Positions 49,809-58,098 of a DNA stretch of 64,000 nucleotides are shown here, piece by piece. The position numbers were made by a program, and so were the translations under genes. Positions within the stretch are counted from its first letter, which is position 1, and every line of letters starts with the position of its first letter. The stretch comes from Acidimicrobiales bacterium (lineage in GTDB: Bacteria > Actinomycetota > Acidimicrobiia > Acidimicrobiales > MedAcidi-G1). The notes beneath the pieces were generated by a model. That model was not told where the DNA came from, made no database searches, and worked only from the letters and a program-made list of their open reading frames with translations. The DNA lies in NCBI GenBank assembly GCA_014237715.1, contig JAAZZG010000001.1, forward strand, positions 298,374 through 362,373, read 5' to 3'.

Positions 49809-50779
49809 GTTCCCTGAACGCCGCTGACCGGGTGGCTCGACTCCTCAATCTGATTCCGTGGGTGGAGTCCCGTGGGTCCAGCGGCGCCTCGCTCGAGACG
49901 TTGTCGGTCGACTTCGATTATCCCACCGAGGATCTGGTGGCCGACCTCACCGAAGTGGTCAACTTCGTGACCGGGGATCGATACGGGCTCTATGGCGACC
50001 TGGTGTTCGACGTGGCAGTGGCCGACGGTCGAGTGTGGGTGAACCGTAATGACCTGCTTGGCCGGCCCCTAAGCGTGGACCGGGTCGAGCTGGCTGCCGC
50101 TGTGGCCGCCGGTCGTGCTGCTGCCGCTCAACTGCCGGACGGCGATTGTCCGGATGCCGAGATGGGTCCGCTGGCCCGAGCGGTGGCCAAGCTGTCGGTA
50201 GCCCTTGGGACCGAGGCCGATGCCGTGGAGGTTCGACTCCGATCCTCGGCGGACGGCTATCTCGAGGTATTCCAGGATGCGATTTCCGCGGGACGGTGCG
50301 TCGAGATCGCCTACCACTCCTACGGACGGGATGAGGAGACGACCCGGGTGGTCGAACCCCACCGCTGCCTCTACGACGGCTTCTGGTACCTGACAGCGAA
50401 CTGTCGACTTGCCGGAGCCCCACGGGTGTTCCGGCTGGACCGGGTCCGGAGAGCAGTCCGTGTTGAGGCGAGTTTCACCCCACCCGATGGCGTGGCGGAC
50501 TCCATGGACGGAATCCCGACCGATGGAAGCATCCCCGAGGTTGTACTGGAGTTGGATGAGTCGGTTCGCTGGGTGCTTGACCAGTACCCGAACCGGGGAA
50601 TCCGGGAGTTGGAGGATGGCGTGCAGGTAGTCCTGCCGGTGACTGCGGCCCGATGGTTGGAGCGCCTGCTACTTCGGCTGGGACAGGCGGCCCGGATCGT
50701 GTCTGCACCTGACGGGCTTGGAGACGATCTCCGACAGGCGGCCGCCCAACGAATCCTGACGCGCTACCGCCGGGAATGA
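49805..50779 (+). CDS. pafC: PafC, WYL-domain transcriptional regulator
   Basis: A 324-residue partner of PafB. It has an N-terminal helix-turn-helix-like region (DRVARLLNLIPWVESRGSSGASLETL), a WYL domain (CVEIAYHSYGRDEETTRVVEPHRCLYDGFWYLTANC) near 160-200 and a C-terminal WCX domain. The GTG start overlaps the pafB stop. The target promoters cannot be seen in this window. Confidence 0.92.
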   Translation: MSSLNAADRVARLLNLIPWVESRGSSGASLETLSVDFDYPTEDLVADLTEVVNFVTGDRYGLYGDLVFDVAVADGRVWVNRNDLLGRPLSVDRVELAAAVAAGRAAAAQLPDGDCPDAEMGPLARAVAKLSVALGTEADAVEVRLRSSADGYLEVFQDAISAGRCVEIAYHSYGRDEETTRVVEPHRCLYDGFWYLTANCRLAGAPRVFRLDRVRRAVRVEASFTPPDGVADSMDGIPTDGSIPEVVLELDESVRWVLDQYPNRGIRELEDGVQVVLPVTAARWLERLLLRLGQAARIVSAPDGLGDDLRQAAAQRILTRYRRE

Positions 50780-50815
50780 GAGGCCGTCCGCCACCGACGC
50801 CTGATGGGAGGGCGC

Positions 50816-50821
50816 TAGATT
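50816..50821 (+). promoter_or_regulatory. -10 element, leaderless start of lepB
   Basis: TAGATT ends 6 bases before the GTG at 50828. Confidence 0.65.
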
Positions 50822-50827
50822 CGCCCC

Positions 50828-51748
50828 GTGCCCGACGAGAAGGATGAGACTGGCGAGATCCAGGGGTCACCAGGCAGCGGGTCGGTCTGGACTGATGACC
50901 TTCTGGCCCGGGCGAAGGCCCGATCAGCCGGAAATGCCGAGCCTCCCCAACTGGTCGGAGAGTCGGAACCAACCGGAGATCGGGAGAGTCCGACGGGCGA
51001 GCCACTGTCCGATGCGACCGGTCGTCCGACGCTGGTGACTCGGACCGACCTTGCCAAAGCGGAGGGTCCCGACGCCCTGTCCGATCCACCGTTTGCCGAT
51101 ACGTTCGTAGTGCCGGTCATTCCGCCGCACTCGACGCCTCCACCACCGGTGGGTTCCGAGCCGATGGATCTGGACCTTCCCGGCACCGGCGCGGGGGCAC
51201 GCCGAGCACTGATCGAGTGGGGATCAGTACTCGCCGGTGCGTTGATCCTGGCCCTCGTGGTCCGAACCTTCCTGTTCGGGGCCTACTACATCCCGTCACC
51301 CTCCATGGAGCCGACGCTGTCGGTGGGGGATCGGATCATCGTGAACAAGGTGAGTTACCGCCTGCACGACGTGAACCGCGGTGATCTCGTGGTTTTCCAT
51401 CCCACCAGAGGGGCGACGACCAACGGTATCGACGACCTCATCAAGCGGGTAATCGCCCTGCCCGGCGAGACGGTTAAGTTCGATGCGGGACGGGTGACCA
51501 TCGATGGCGGGATGCTTCTGGAACCGTACCTGACAGTCCCCGATATGACCGAGGGAATGGGCGTGGTGCCCTGGTGCGTCGCGGAGGTGAGCAATCAGTG
51601 CACCGTGCCCGCCGACCACGTGTTCGTGATGGGCGACAATCGGAGCAACTCAAGGGATAGCCGAATCTTCGGACCCGTCCCGATTACCACGATCACCGGT
51701 AGGGCGTTCGTGCGGGTCTGGCCACCCGGGAGCCTCGACCGACTCTGA
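50828..51748 (+). CDS. lepB: signal peptidase I
   Basis: A 306-residue type I leader peptidase. A long, disordered, acidic/Pro-rich cytosolic head (about 1-118) precedes one membrane segment (about 125-147) and the catalytic domain. The Ser nucleophile is S159 in SPSMEPTL, and the general-base Lys is K206 in IKRVIALPGE. MGDNRSNSRDSR is box E. It removes signal peptides of Sec and Tat exports; tatA and tatC lie just downstream. The long head is unusual but known in actinobacteria. Confidence 0.94.
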   Translation: MPDEKDETGEIQGSPGSGSVWTDDLLARAKARSAGNAEPPQLVGESEPTGDRESPTGEPLSDATGRPTLVTRTDLAKAEGPDALSDPPFADTFVVPVIPPHSTPPPPVGSEPMDLDLPGTGAGARRALIEWGSVLAGALILALVVRTFLFGAYYIPSPSMEPTLSVGDRIIVNKVSYRLHDVNRGDLVVFHPTRGATTNGIDDLIKRVIALPGETVKFDAGRVTIDGGMLLEPYLTVPDMTEGMGVVPWCVAEVSNQCTVPADHVFVMGDNRSNSRDSRIFGPVPITTITGRAFVRVWPPGSLDRL

Positions 51749-51768
51749 CACTCCTCAGGGGGCCGGCA

Positions 51769-52470
51769 TCAGGAGTCTGGGTGAACCCTCCGAAGGCCGT
51801 CCACTAGTCGGTCCACGTGGTCGCCGTAGATGGCGTCGAGCTCAAAGCTCACCAGACGGTCGATCTGCCGCCGATGCTGGGCGTCCCACCCGAAACAGGC
51901 CAGGCCGAAGCGCCGGAACAGCGCCACCAGTCCGGTAGACCAATCCGACTCGGGAAGATTGATCCCGTCCACGCCGACTGCCACTAGGTCGACCGCATGA
52001 CGTTCAAGGGAGGTATCGATCCGGTTGACGCTGGTGGAGTGCACGAGGCGAACCTGCGAGTCGAGGTCCCGCCAGGAGGCCAACAGGGCATGGTCGGGGT
52101 GGCAGAGCCACAGGCGGGCAGTACCGCCGAAATCGGCCGTCAGCCGAATTGTTGGTGCGGCCGCCGCCGGGTCTTTGACGTCCAGTGAGACGGGCAGGTC
52201 GGTATCGATTTCTGTCAGGAGGTCGGCGAGTGTCGGGAGGTCGTCAGGCAACTCGGTGGCATCGAGCGACGAGATGCCGCGCCGCCGTGGACGTCGGCCC
52301 ACCCGGCCGTCGTGGTGGAGAACCGGGATCCCGTCGAGCGTGAGCCACACATCACTCTCTAATCCGGTCGCCCCGAGACGGACGGCCAGTCGAAAGGCAG
52401 CCAGGGTGTTCTCCGGGGCGTGGGCTCTACCGCCCCGATGGGCGAAGAGAATGGGCTGGGCGGTGTGCAC
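51769..52470 (-). CDS. glycerophosphodiester phosphodiesterase (GDPD) 2
   Basis: A 233-residue GDPD-family protein. HRGGRAHAPENTLAAF, GLESDVWLTLDG and LHHDGRVGR supply the expected metal and catalytic residues. The C-terminal third is shorter and more divergent than in the first GDPD at 15792. It is inserted on the opposite strand between lepB and tatA. The GTG start is 6 bases after CATGAT, a weak form of the local -10 pattern. It converges on lepB with 20 bases between stop codons. Confidence 0.85.
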   Translation of the reverse strand: MHTAQPILFAHRGGRAHAPENTLAAFRLAVRLGATGLESDVWLTLDGIPVLHHDGRVGRRPRRRGISSLDATELPDDLPTLADLLTEIDTDLPVSLDVKDPAAAAPTIRLTADFGGTARLWLCHPDHALLASWRDLDSQVRLVHSTSVNRIDTSLERHAVDLVAVGVDGINLPESDWSTGLVALFRRFGLACFGWDAQHRRQIDRLVSFELDAIYGDHVDRLVDGLRRVHPDS

Positions 52471-52512
52471 CGGGCCATCATGGCGGGCATCGGTGCCTCC
52501 GCGGGCGACGCC

Positions 52513-52518
52513 TAGGCT
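52513..52518 (+). promoter_or_regulatory. possible -10 element before tatA
   Basis: TAGGCT ends 8 bases before the ATG at 52527. Confidence 0.5.
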
Positions 52519-52526
52519 CGGTCCCC

Positions 52527-52844
52527 ATGGGCAACCTCGGGAGCGGCGAACTCCTCGTCATCCTGATCCTCGGCCTGTTAGTGCTCGGGCCCTCCCGGCT
52601 GGGCGTGGTGGTACAACAGGTAGGCCGTGTCATCGGCCAGCTTCGGCGGATGGCTGGTGGGTTCCAGGAGGAGCTCCGCGACCTCGTGGAGGACCCGTCA
52701 ATCGAGGCCCTGGCGCGTGAGCGCGGGCGCCGTGCAACCGGAGGACTGCCATCAGAGGACGGGTCCGTTGATGACGGGTCCGTTGATGACGGGTCCGTTG
52801 ATGACGGGTCCGTTGATGACGGGGGACCGTTGACTGGTGGCTGA
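52527..52844 (+). CDS. tatA: TatA/TatB-type twin-arginine translocase subunit
   Basis: A 105-residue Tat subunit. A single N-terminal membrane helix (GSGELLVILILGLLVLGPSR, residues 5-24) is followed by an amphipathic helix (LGVVVQQVGRVIGQLRRMAGGFQEEL) and a charged tail. The LGPSRL and GFQEEL features are closer to TatB than TatA. The tail carries four tandem Asp-Gly-Ser-Val-Asp repeats from a 15-base DNA repeat. It works with TatC to export folded proteins. Its end overlaps tatC by 8 bases. Confidence 0.88.
   Translation: MGNLGSGELLVILILGLLVLGPSRLGVVVQQVGRVIGQLRRMAGGFQEELRDLVEDPSIEALARERGRRATGGLPSEDGSVDDGSVDDGSVDDGSVDDGGPLTGG
52758..52817 (+). repeat. 15-base tandem repeat, four exact copies
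   Basis: Unit GACGGGTCCGTTGAT repeats four times exactly and keeps the reading frame, coding Asp-Gly-Ser-Val-Asp in the TatA/B tail. Perfect identity suggests recent expansion. Confidence 0.95.
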
Positions 52845-53595
52845 CATCGACGGCCGGATGCCTCTGGTCGCCCACCTCGAGGAGCTACGCAACCGACTAC
52901 TCCGGTCGGTGGCCGCCGTGCTGATCGGAACGGTTGTGTGCTGGGTGCTGTACCCGCAGATTCTGGATCTGCTGTTGGAGCCCTACTGCCGTCTGCGTGA
53001 CGGCCTGGCCGATCAGACGGTGTTCGGCAATGGATGCGAGTTGTTGGTGACCGATCCACTCGAACCATTCGCCGTAAGGATGATGGTGGCCGGGTACGGC
53101 GGCGTGTGTCTTGCCATGCCGGTTCTCCTCTGGCAGTCGTGGCGGTTCATCGCACCCGGTCTCCATACACGGGAACGCCGGTGGGCCATTCCGTTTGTGG
53201 TGACTGGGTTATTGCTCTTCGCCGGAGGCTGTTGGTTGGCTTACTGGAGCATTCCCCGGGCATTGGATTTCCTCGTGGGGATCGGCGGCCCCGATCTGGT
53301 AAGCGTCTTTTCACCGGCCAGGTACCTGAGTTTCGTGGTGAAGATGACGCTGGCCTTCGGGATCGGGTTTGAGTTCCCCCTCGTGCTGGTGTTCATGCAG
53401 TTCGCTGGCATCCTGACCCCGGCCGCGTTGCGTCAGGCCCGCCGGTACGCCGTGGTCGGGATCGTCGCCCTGGTGGCAGTCCTGACCCCCAGTGGCGATC
53501 CGTTCACCCTCATGGTCCTGTCGGTGCCGATGCTGCTCTTTTACGAGGTGGCCATCCTGATCGGCGCACTGCGAAACCGTCGGAGGGGAGGATGA
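52837..53595 (+). CDS. tatC: TatC twin-arginine translocase subunit
   Basis: A 252-residue membrane protein with six predicted helices. MPLVAHLEELRNRLLRS is the conserved N-terminal signature containing the signal-peptide-binding Glu. FAVRMMVAGYGGVCLAMPVLLWQSWRFIAPGL and FGIGFEFPLVLVFM follow. It recognises twin-arginine signals in the membrane. The GTG start overlaps tatA by 8 bases and the stop overlaps the helicase gene by 4. Confidence 0.95.
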   Translation: MADIDGRMPLVAHLEELRNRLLRSVAAVLIGTVVCWVLYPQILDLLLEPYCRLRDGLADQTVFGNGCELLVTDPLEPFAVRMMVAGYGGVCLAMPVLLWQSWRFIAPGLHTRERRWAIPFVVTGLLLFAGGCWLAYWSIPRALDFLVGIGGPDLVSVFSPARYLSFVVKMTLAFGIGFEFPLVLVFMQFAGILTPAALRQARRYAVVGIVALVAVLTPSGDPFTLMVLSVPMLLFYEVAILIGALRNRRRGG

Positions 53596-56147
53596 CAATC
53601 GAGCGTGGATTCGCACTAGATCGCTTCCAGGAGGAGGCGATCGCTGCCGTCGATGCCGGGCGTTCGGTTCTGGTGGCGGCTCCGACGTCGAGCGGCAAGA
53701 CGGTGGTGGCCGAGCACGCCGTCGAAGCGGCGCTGGCTGCTGGTCGACGTGCCTTTTACACGACACCCATCAAGGCCCTGTCGAACCAGAAGTTTCGCGA
53801 CCTGGGCGCGATGTTTGGTCCGGACCGGGTAGGTCTGATGACCGGTGACCAGGTGGTAGCGCCTGACGCAGCGGTGGTCGTGATGACCACCGAGGTACTT
53901 CGTAACATGCTCTACGCCGACAGCAGCGCCGTGGACGACCTGGCCTGGGCGGTGCTCGACGAGGTGCATTTTCTGGAAGATCCGTACCGGGGGGCGGTCT
54001 GGGAGGAGGTCCTCCTACATCTAGCGCCGACCGTGGGCATCGTGGCCCTGTCGGCCACCGTCTCCAATGCTGCTGAGCTAGGCGACTGGGTGACGTCGGT
54101 GCGGGGGCCGACCGACGTGATCGTCGAGACCCGGCGTCCGGTCCGTCTTCGGGCCCACTACCTGGTGGCCGAGCGTGGTCACCATGGTTCTAGCCGGAAG
54201 GTCCATCGGACAGCCCTGCTGGCCAATGGTGGCAAGCCCAACCCGGCCGGCCGACGTTTCGATCAGGACGGCCGCCCCTCCGGGGGCCAGGCCGGCGGTA
54301 AGCGCCGTGGCCGGGGGAGGGGAGGACCCTGGGTTCCGCCTCGGCGCAACGAGGTGGTGTCCGAGTTGGCGGGCGCCGACCTGCTCCCGGCAATCCACTT
54401 CATTTTCAGTCGAGCTGGTTGTGATGAGGCTCGCGACACCGTGGTCCGTGACGGTCTGGTGCTCAACGACGATCGCGAGGCGGCGGCCGTCGACGCCCAC
54501 ATCGCCGAGCGCCTGGAAGCGGTGGGGGAATCGGACCGGTCTGCACTGCGCGTCGACCATTGGGCCGATGCGTTACGTCGGGGCATCGCATCCCATCACG
54601 CTGGCCTTGTGCCGCTCTTCAAGGAGGTAACAGAGGAACTATTCATCGCCGGCCTCGTGAAGCTTGTCTACGCCACTGAGACACTGGCTCTCGGGGTGAA
54701 TCTGCCGGCGCGTTCTGTGGTCATCGACCGTCTCACCAAGTTCACCGGCGAGACCCACGAGGTTCTGACGCCAGGTCAGTTCACACAGTTGACTGGGCGA
54801 GCCGGACGTCGTGGCCTCGACGTCGAAGGCCATGCGCTGGTCTGCTGGTCACCCTTCGTGCCCTTCGATCGCGTGGCCGGCTTGGCCGGCAGTAGGGACT
54901 TCGTCCTTCGATCGGCGTTCCGACCGACTTACAACATGGTGGCCAACATGGTCGAGGGTCGGACACGGGCTGAGGCCGTGGACCTGCTGGCGCGATCGTT
55001 CGCCCAGTTTCAGATGGATCGCCGGACGGCCACAAGGCTGCGTCGAAACTCAGAGAAGCACGAGGAGGCTGCCCTGATACGTGGCCGTCTGGACAACGAG
55101 GTACGGCAACCGGTTCTCCAGGCAGAGGGCAAGCTCGTCTCGGCTGCCGTACTCCGTCCAGGCGACATCGTCGTGCCCGACGATGGACTGGCTCATGTGG
55201 TCCTGTCGGTGGCCAACCGGGGTGGCGGGCGGATCCGGGTACGCACCCTCAGCCAGGAGGGTCGGGTGAGCATGTTGTCGGATGGCGCTGCCGATGGCGA
55301 CGATCTAGTCGGCGACCCGGAACTTGTGGGCCAGATGCTCCTCCCTGCACCCTTCGCGCCCGATGATCGTGGGTTCCGGCGCGAAGTGGCACGTGGACTG
55401 GCCGATTTCGTCGTGGACCCGTCGGATCGGACGGCCCGGGGTGTGCCGACGAACGGGGCCCCGGACTTGGCCAAGGACCGGAAACGACTGGCCAGGCTAG
55501 AACGGGACCTTGCTCGTGAGGCAGATCGACCAGCTGACGTCGAGGGCGACCTAACCGCACGCTTCGATGCCGCCTTCGACGTTCTCTCGGCACGGGGAAT
55601 GGTTGACGGATGGTCGTTGACCAGGCGCGGCCAGCCTCTCACCCAGATCCACAATGAGGCCGACCTGCTGGTGGCGGAGGTCCTCGACGCGGGAATCCTT
55701 CGGGGCCTAAGCCCCTCGATGACCGCGGCGGTCGTCTCTTGTCTCACCTACCGAAAGCGGGGACCGGGTGACCCTTCGACGGTTCGGCTTGCTGCCCCCT
55801 TTCCCGACCGCTTCGACCGACTCACCGAACTCGCCGGGGTCGTAGCGGCCGCCGAGGTGGAGGCCGGACTTAAGCCGGCGGATCTACCGGACCCGGGATT
55901 CGCCCACTGCATTCACGCGTGGGCGGGTGGAGCAGAGTTGGGTGACGTGCTCGACGACGATCTCCCAGCCGGCGAGTTCGTTCGAAACGTACGGCTGGTG
56001 GCCGATCTCCTTCGACAGGTAGCGGCGACTGCAAGCCCTGAGGTGGCCGCAGTGGCACTCGAGGCCCAAGAGGGCATCGACCGCGGGGTGATCGCCATGT
56101 CCTCGGGCACGGTGGATTCCGACGGGAATCCGGATCCGTCCGCCTGA
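53592..56147 (+). CDS. helY: HelY-type DExH-box RNA helicase (Ski2/Mtr4-like)
   Basis: An 851-residue superfamily 2 helicase. Motif I is APTSSGKT near residue 30, motif Ia is TTPIKALSNQKF, motif II is DEVHF near 121, and motif III is SATVSN. A Gly/Arg-rich basic insert (about 195-245) follows. GLVPLFKEVTEELF, LALGVNLPA and QLTGRAGRRG are motifs IV-VI. The C-terminal half corresponds to the helical DSHCT domain. Actinobacterial HelY follows tatC in mycobacteria too. It probably unwinds RNA for decay or ribosome assembly. Confidence 0.93.
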   Translation: MTIERGFALDRFQEEAIAAVDAGRSVLVAAPTSSGKTVVAEHAVEAALAAGRRAFYTTPIKALSNQKFRDLGAMFGPDRVGLMTGDQVVAPDAAVVVMTTEVLRNMLYADSSAVDDLAWAVLDEVHFLEDPYRGAVWEEVLLHLAPTVGIVALSATVSNAAELGDWVTSVRGPTDVIVETRRPVRLRAHYLVAERGHHGSSRKVHRTALLANGGKPNPAGRRFDQDGRPSGGQAGGKRRGRGRGGPWVPPRRNEVVSELAGADLLPAIHFIFSRAGCDEARDTVVRDGLVLNDDREAAAVDAHIAERLEAVGESDRSALRVDHWADALRRGIASHHAGLVPLFKEVTEELFIAGLVKLVYATETLALGVNLPARSVVIDRLTKFTGETHEVLTPGQFTQLTGRAGRRGLDVEGHALVCWSPFVPFDRVAGLAGSRDFVLRSAFRPTYNMVANMVEGRTRAEAVDLLARSFAQFQMDRRTATRLRRNSEKHEEAALIRGRLDNEVRQPVLQAEGKLVSAAVLRPGDIVVPDDGLAHVVLSVANRGGGRIRVRTLSQEGRVSMLSDGAADGDDLVGDPELVGQMLLPAPFAPDDRGFRREVARGLADFVVDPSDRTARGVPTNGAPDLAKDRKRLARLERDLAREADRPADVEGDLTARFDAAFDVLSARGMVDGWSLTRRGQPLTQIHNEADLLVAEVLDAGILRGLSPSMTAAVVSCLTYRKRGPGDPSTVRLAAPFPDRFDRLTELAGVVAAAEVEAGLKPADLPDPGFAHCIHAWAGGAELGDVLDDDLPAGEFVRNVRLVADLLRQVAATASPEVAAVALEAQEGIDRGVIAMSSGTVDSDGNPDPSA

Positions 56148-56767
56148 TGGGAGTGGTGCGTGGCGAGGACTGGGGAGTGATCGGCCCGGTTCCCAACGAC
56201 GCCCTTACTGCCTGCTCTGATGGGGAGCTTGCTGACCTCCTGCCGGGCGTCCTGCGGGAAAGACCCGACGCAGACTCGCTGCCGGGCCCGATTGTGGCGT
56301 TGAGGGACGGCGACCTCTGCCGGACCCTGGGGGGGCGCGGCCGGGCGCGGCCGGGCGGCGAAGCCACTCTGGTAGACGTCGACGTGGGCGAGGCACTCCT
56401 AGATGGACGCCTCCACCGGTTTGTAGCCCATCTGGTTGTCCGCCCGAACCGTCACCCGGGCCGCTGGTGGGTAGCGGCCAACGCTGCCCACCGTGGAGGT
56501 TGGAACGTGGCGCCCCGGGCCCATCCCGGCGACGGGCTGCTCGATGTCCTGGACGCCTCGGTACCGCTGGGCGAGGTCCCGGCGGCCTGGCGTCGCTTGG
56601 GCCGGGGCGTACACGTGCCCCACCCAGCAATCCGCCAGGAGCGGACCGAGGCAATCCAGATCACCTTCGATCGGCCGGCGCTCGTCCAAGTCGATGGTCG
56701 GCCCGCCGGGCGGGTAAGCGACCTATCGATCCGGGTGCGGCCCGGAGCCCTCAGGCTTGCGATCTGA
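56147..56767 (+). CDS. stand-alone DAGK/YegS-like C-terminal domain protein
   Basis: A 206-residue protein that I read as the C-terminal beta domain of diacylglycerol kinase/YegS lipid kinases. AHPGDGLLDVLDASVPLG, then RGVHVPHPAIRQERTEAIQITFDRPALVQVDGRPAG and a final IRVRPGALRLAI, match that domain in order. The N-terminal catalytic domain with GGDGT is absent, so it is unlikely to be a kinase alone. It overlaps the helY stop by one base and is co-translated. The function is unknown. Confidence 0.7.
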   Translation: MGVVRGEDWGVIGPVPNDALTACSDGELADLLPGVLRERPDADSLPGPIVALRDGDLCRTLGGRGRARPGGEATLVDVDVGEALLDGRLHRFVAHLVVRPNRHPGRWWVAANAAHRGGWNVAPRAHPGDGLLDVLDASVPLGEVPAAWRRLGRGVHVPHPAIRQERTEAIQITFDRPALVQVDGRPAGRVSDLSIRVRPGALRLAI

Positions 56768-56819
56768 GGCGCCCCCGCCGACCGAGCCTCCGACCGGAAC
56801 CGGTGATCGGGTTGGTGGC

Positions 56820-56825
56820 TACGCT
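56820..56825 (+). promoter_or_regulatory. -10 element, leaderless start of amidohydrolase
   Basis: TACGCT ends 6 bases before the ATG at 56832, which supports that start over one 75 bases upstream. Confidence 0.65.
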
Positions 56826-56831
56826 CAACAG

Positions 56832-58040
56832 ATGGACACTGCCAACCGTCAACCCCTCCCAGGCGATCTCGTGGCTGAAGCCCGTAAGCGGGTCTGTGAC
56901 CGGGTCGACGAATTGGCCGAAAGGCTCGTGGCCACCTCACATGCCATTCATGCCGAACCGGAACTCAACTTCGAGGAGCACCTCGCCCACGAACTGTTGA
57001 CGAATGTGCTGGACGAGGAGGGTCTGCCGGTGGTCCGGGGTGCCTATGGCTTGGATACGGCGTTCGAGGCGGATGCAGGTACCGAGGGGCCGCTAGTCGC
57101 CGTGCTCTGTGAGTACGACGCCCTGCCGGGCATCGGTCATGCATGTGGCCACAACGTCATAGCCACGGCGGGCCTGGGAGCCGGTCTGGCGGCCGCGACG
57201 GTGGCCGCCGAACTAGGTGGTCGTGTTCGCATCCTGGGGACGCCCGCCGAAGAGGGCGGTGGCGGCAAGGTCATCATGGCCAGCCGGGGTGCATTCGACG
57301 GCGTGGACGCCGCGATGATGATCCACCCGGCCGACGCCGATCTGGAGAACATCACCAGTCTGGCCATCCAGCAGGCCCGTGTCGTCTACGAGGGTCGGGC
57401 CGCCCATGCGGCGGCGGCTCCGGAGAAGGGCTTGAATGCACTGGATGCAATGGTGCTGGGGTACGGCAACGTGGCGGCCCTCCGCCAGCACATCGCACCC
57501 GATGAGCGTCTCCACGGGATCTTCATAGAGTCGGGTGACAAGGCGAACATCGTGCCTCGCCGGACCGTGGCCTCCTGGTACGCCCGCTCACCGTCCCTGG
57601 CCGGTCTGGAGGTGCTCAAGACCCGGTTGGTGGCCTGTCTGGAAGCTGGTGCGACCGCCGCAGGATGCGGCATCCAGATCGACTGGATCGATGGGGGATA
57701 CAACGAGGTGGTCGATAACCGGGCACTACTCGCTCGCTACATAGCCAACGCCGCGGCCTTCGGACGGGACGTCGAGCCGGCCATCGCCCACCAGGTTGTG
57801 GGCAGTACCGACATGGGCAACGTGAGTTACCTGGTGCCGGGTATCCATCCGATGATCAAGGTGGCGCCATTTGGGACGGCCATCCACACCGAGGACTTTG
57901 CGCGCTATGCGGCCGAGGCCGAGGCCGATCAGGCCATCGTGGACGGCGCCAAGGTCATGGCGTTGACGATGGTTGACTGCTGGGCTGACCCCGCGGTGCT
58001 CGACTCTGCACGGGCGGAGTTCGCCGCCGTCCACGGCTGA
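56832..58040 (+). CDS. M20 family metallo-amidohydrolase
   Basis: A 402-residue peptidase M20D-type protein, related to AbgB and PM20D2. VAVLCEYDALPGIGHACGHN carries the first metal ligands, GTPAEEGGGGKV the catalytic/metal Glu pair, and the late GTAIHTEDFARYA the final His. The dimerisation domain is near 180-290 with YEGRAAHAAAAPEKG. It should hydrolyse an N-acyl amino acid or dipeptide; the substrate is not clear. No signal peptide is visible. Confidence 0.88.
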   Translation: MDTANRQPLPGDLVAEARKRVCDRVDELAERLVATSHAIHAEPELNFEEHLAHELLTNVLDEEGLPVVRGAYGLDTAFEADAGTEGPLVAVLCEYDALPGIGHACGHNVIATAGLGAGLAAATVAAELGGRVRILGTPAEEGGGGKVIMASRGAFDGVDAAMMIHPADADLENITSLAIQQARVVYEGRAAHAAAAPEKGLNALDAMVLGYGNVAALRQHIAPDERLHGIFIESGDKANIVPRRTVASWYARSPSLAGLEVLKTRLVACLEAGATAAGCGIQIDWIDGGYNEVVDNRALLARYIANAAAFGRDVEPAIAHQVVGSTDMGNVSYLVPGIHPMIKVAPFGTAIHTEDFARYAAEAEADQAIVDGAKVMALTMVDCWADPAVLDSARAEFAAVHG

Positions 58041-58084
58041 GCCAGGGCTGTCGGGGCGTCCGCGCCGCTGAGCCTGTCGCGGCA

Positions 58085-58090
58085 TAGGTT
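58085..58090 (+). promoter_or_regulatory. possible -10 element of the tandem ThyX-like gene
   Basis: TAGGTT ends 8 bases before the GTG at 58099. Confidence 0.5.
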
Positions 58091-58098
58091 CGGCGCTC

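Noticed and set aside
51750..51776. ACTCCT/AGGAGT inverted repeat between lepB and the second GDPD as a two-way terminator
   Set aside because: Arms are only 6 bases with a 15-base loop and no T-run on either side.
52758..52817. CRISPR-like or regulatory direct repeats
   Set aside because: The repeats are contiguous without spacers and keep the TatA/B reading frame, so they are a coding microrepeat.
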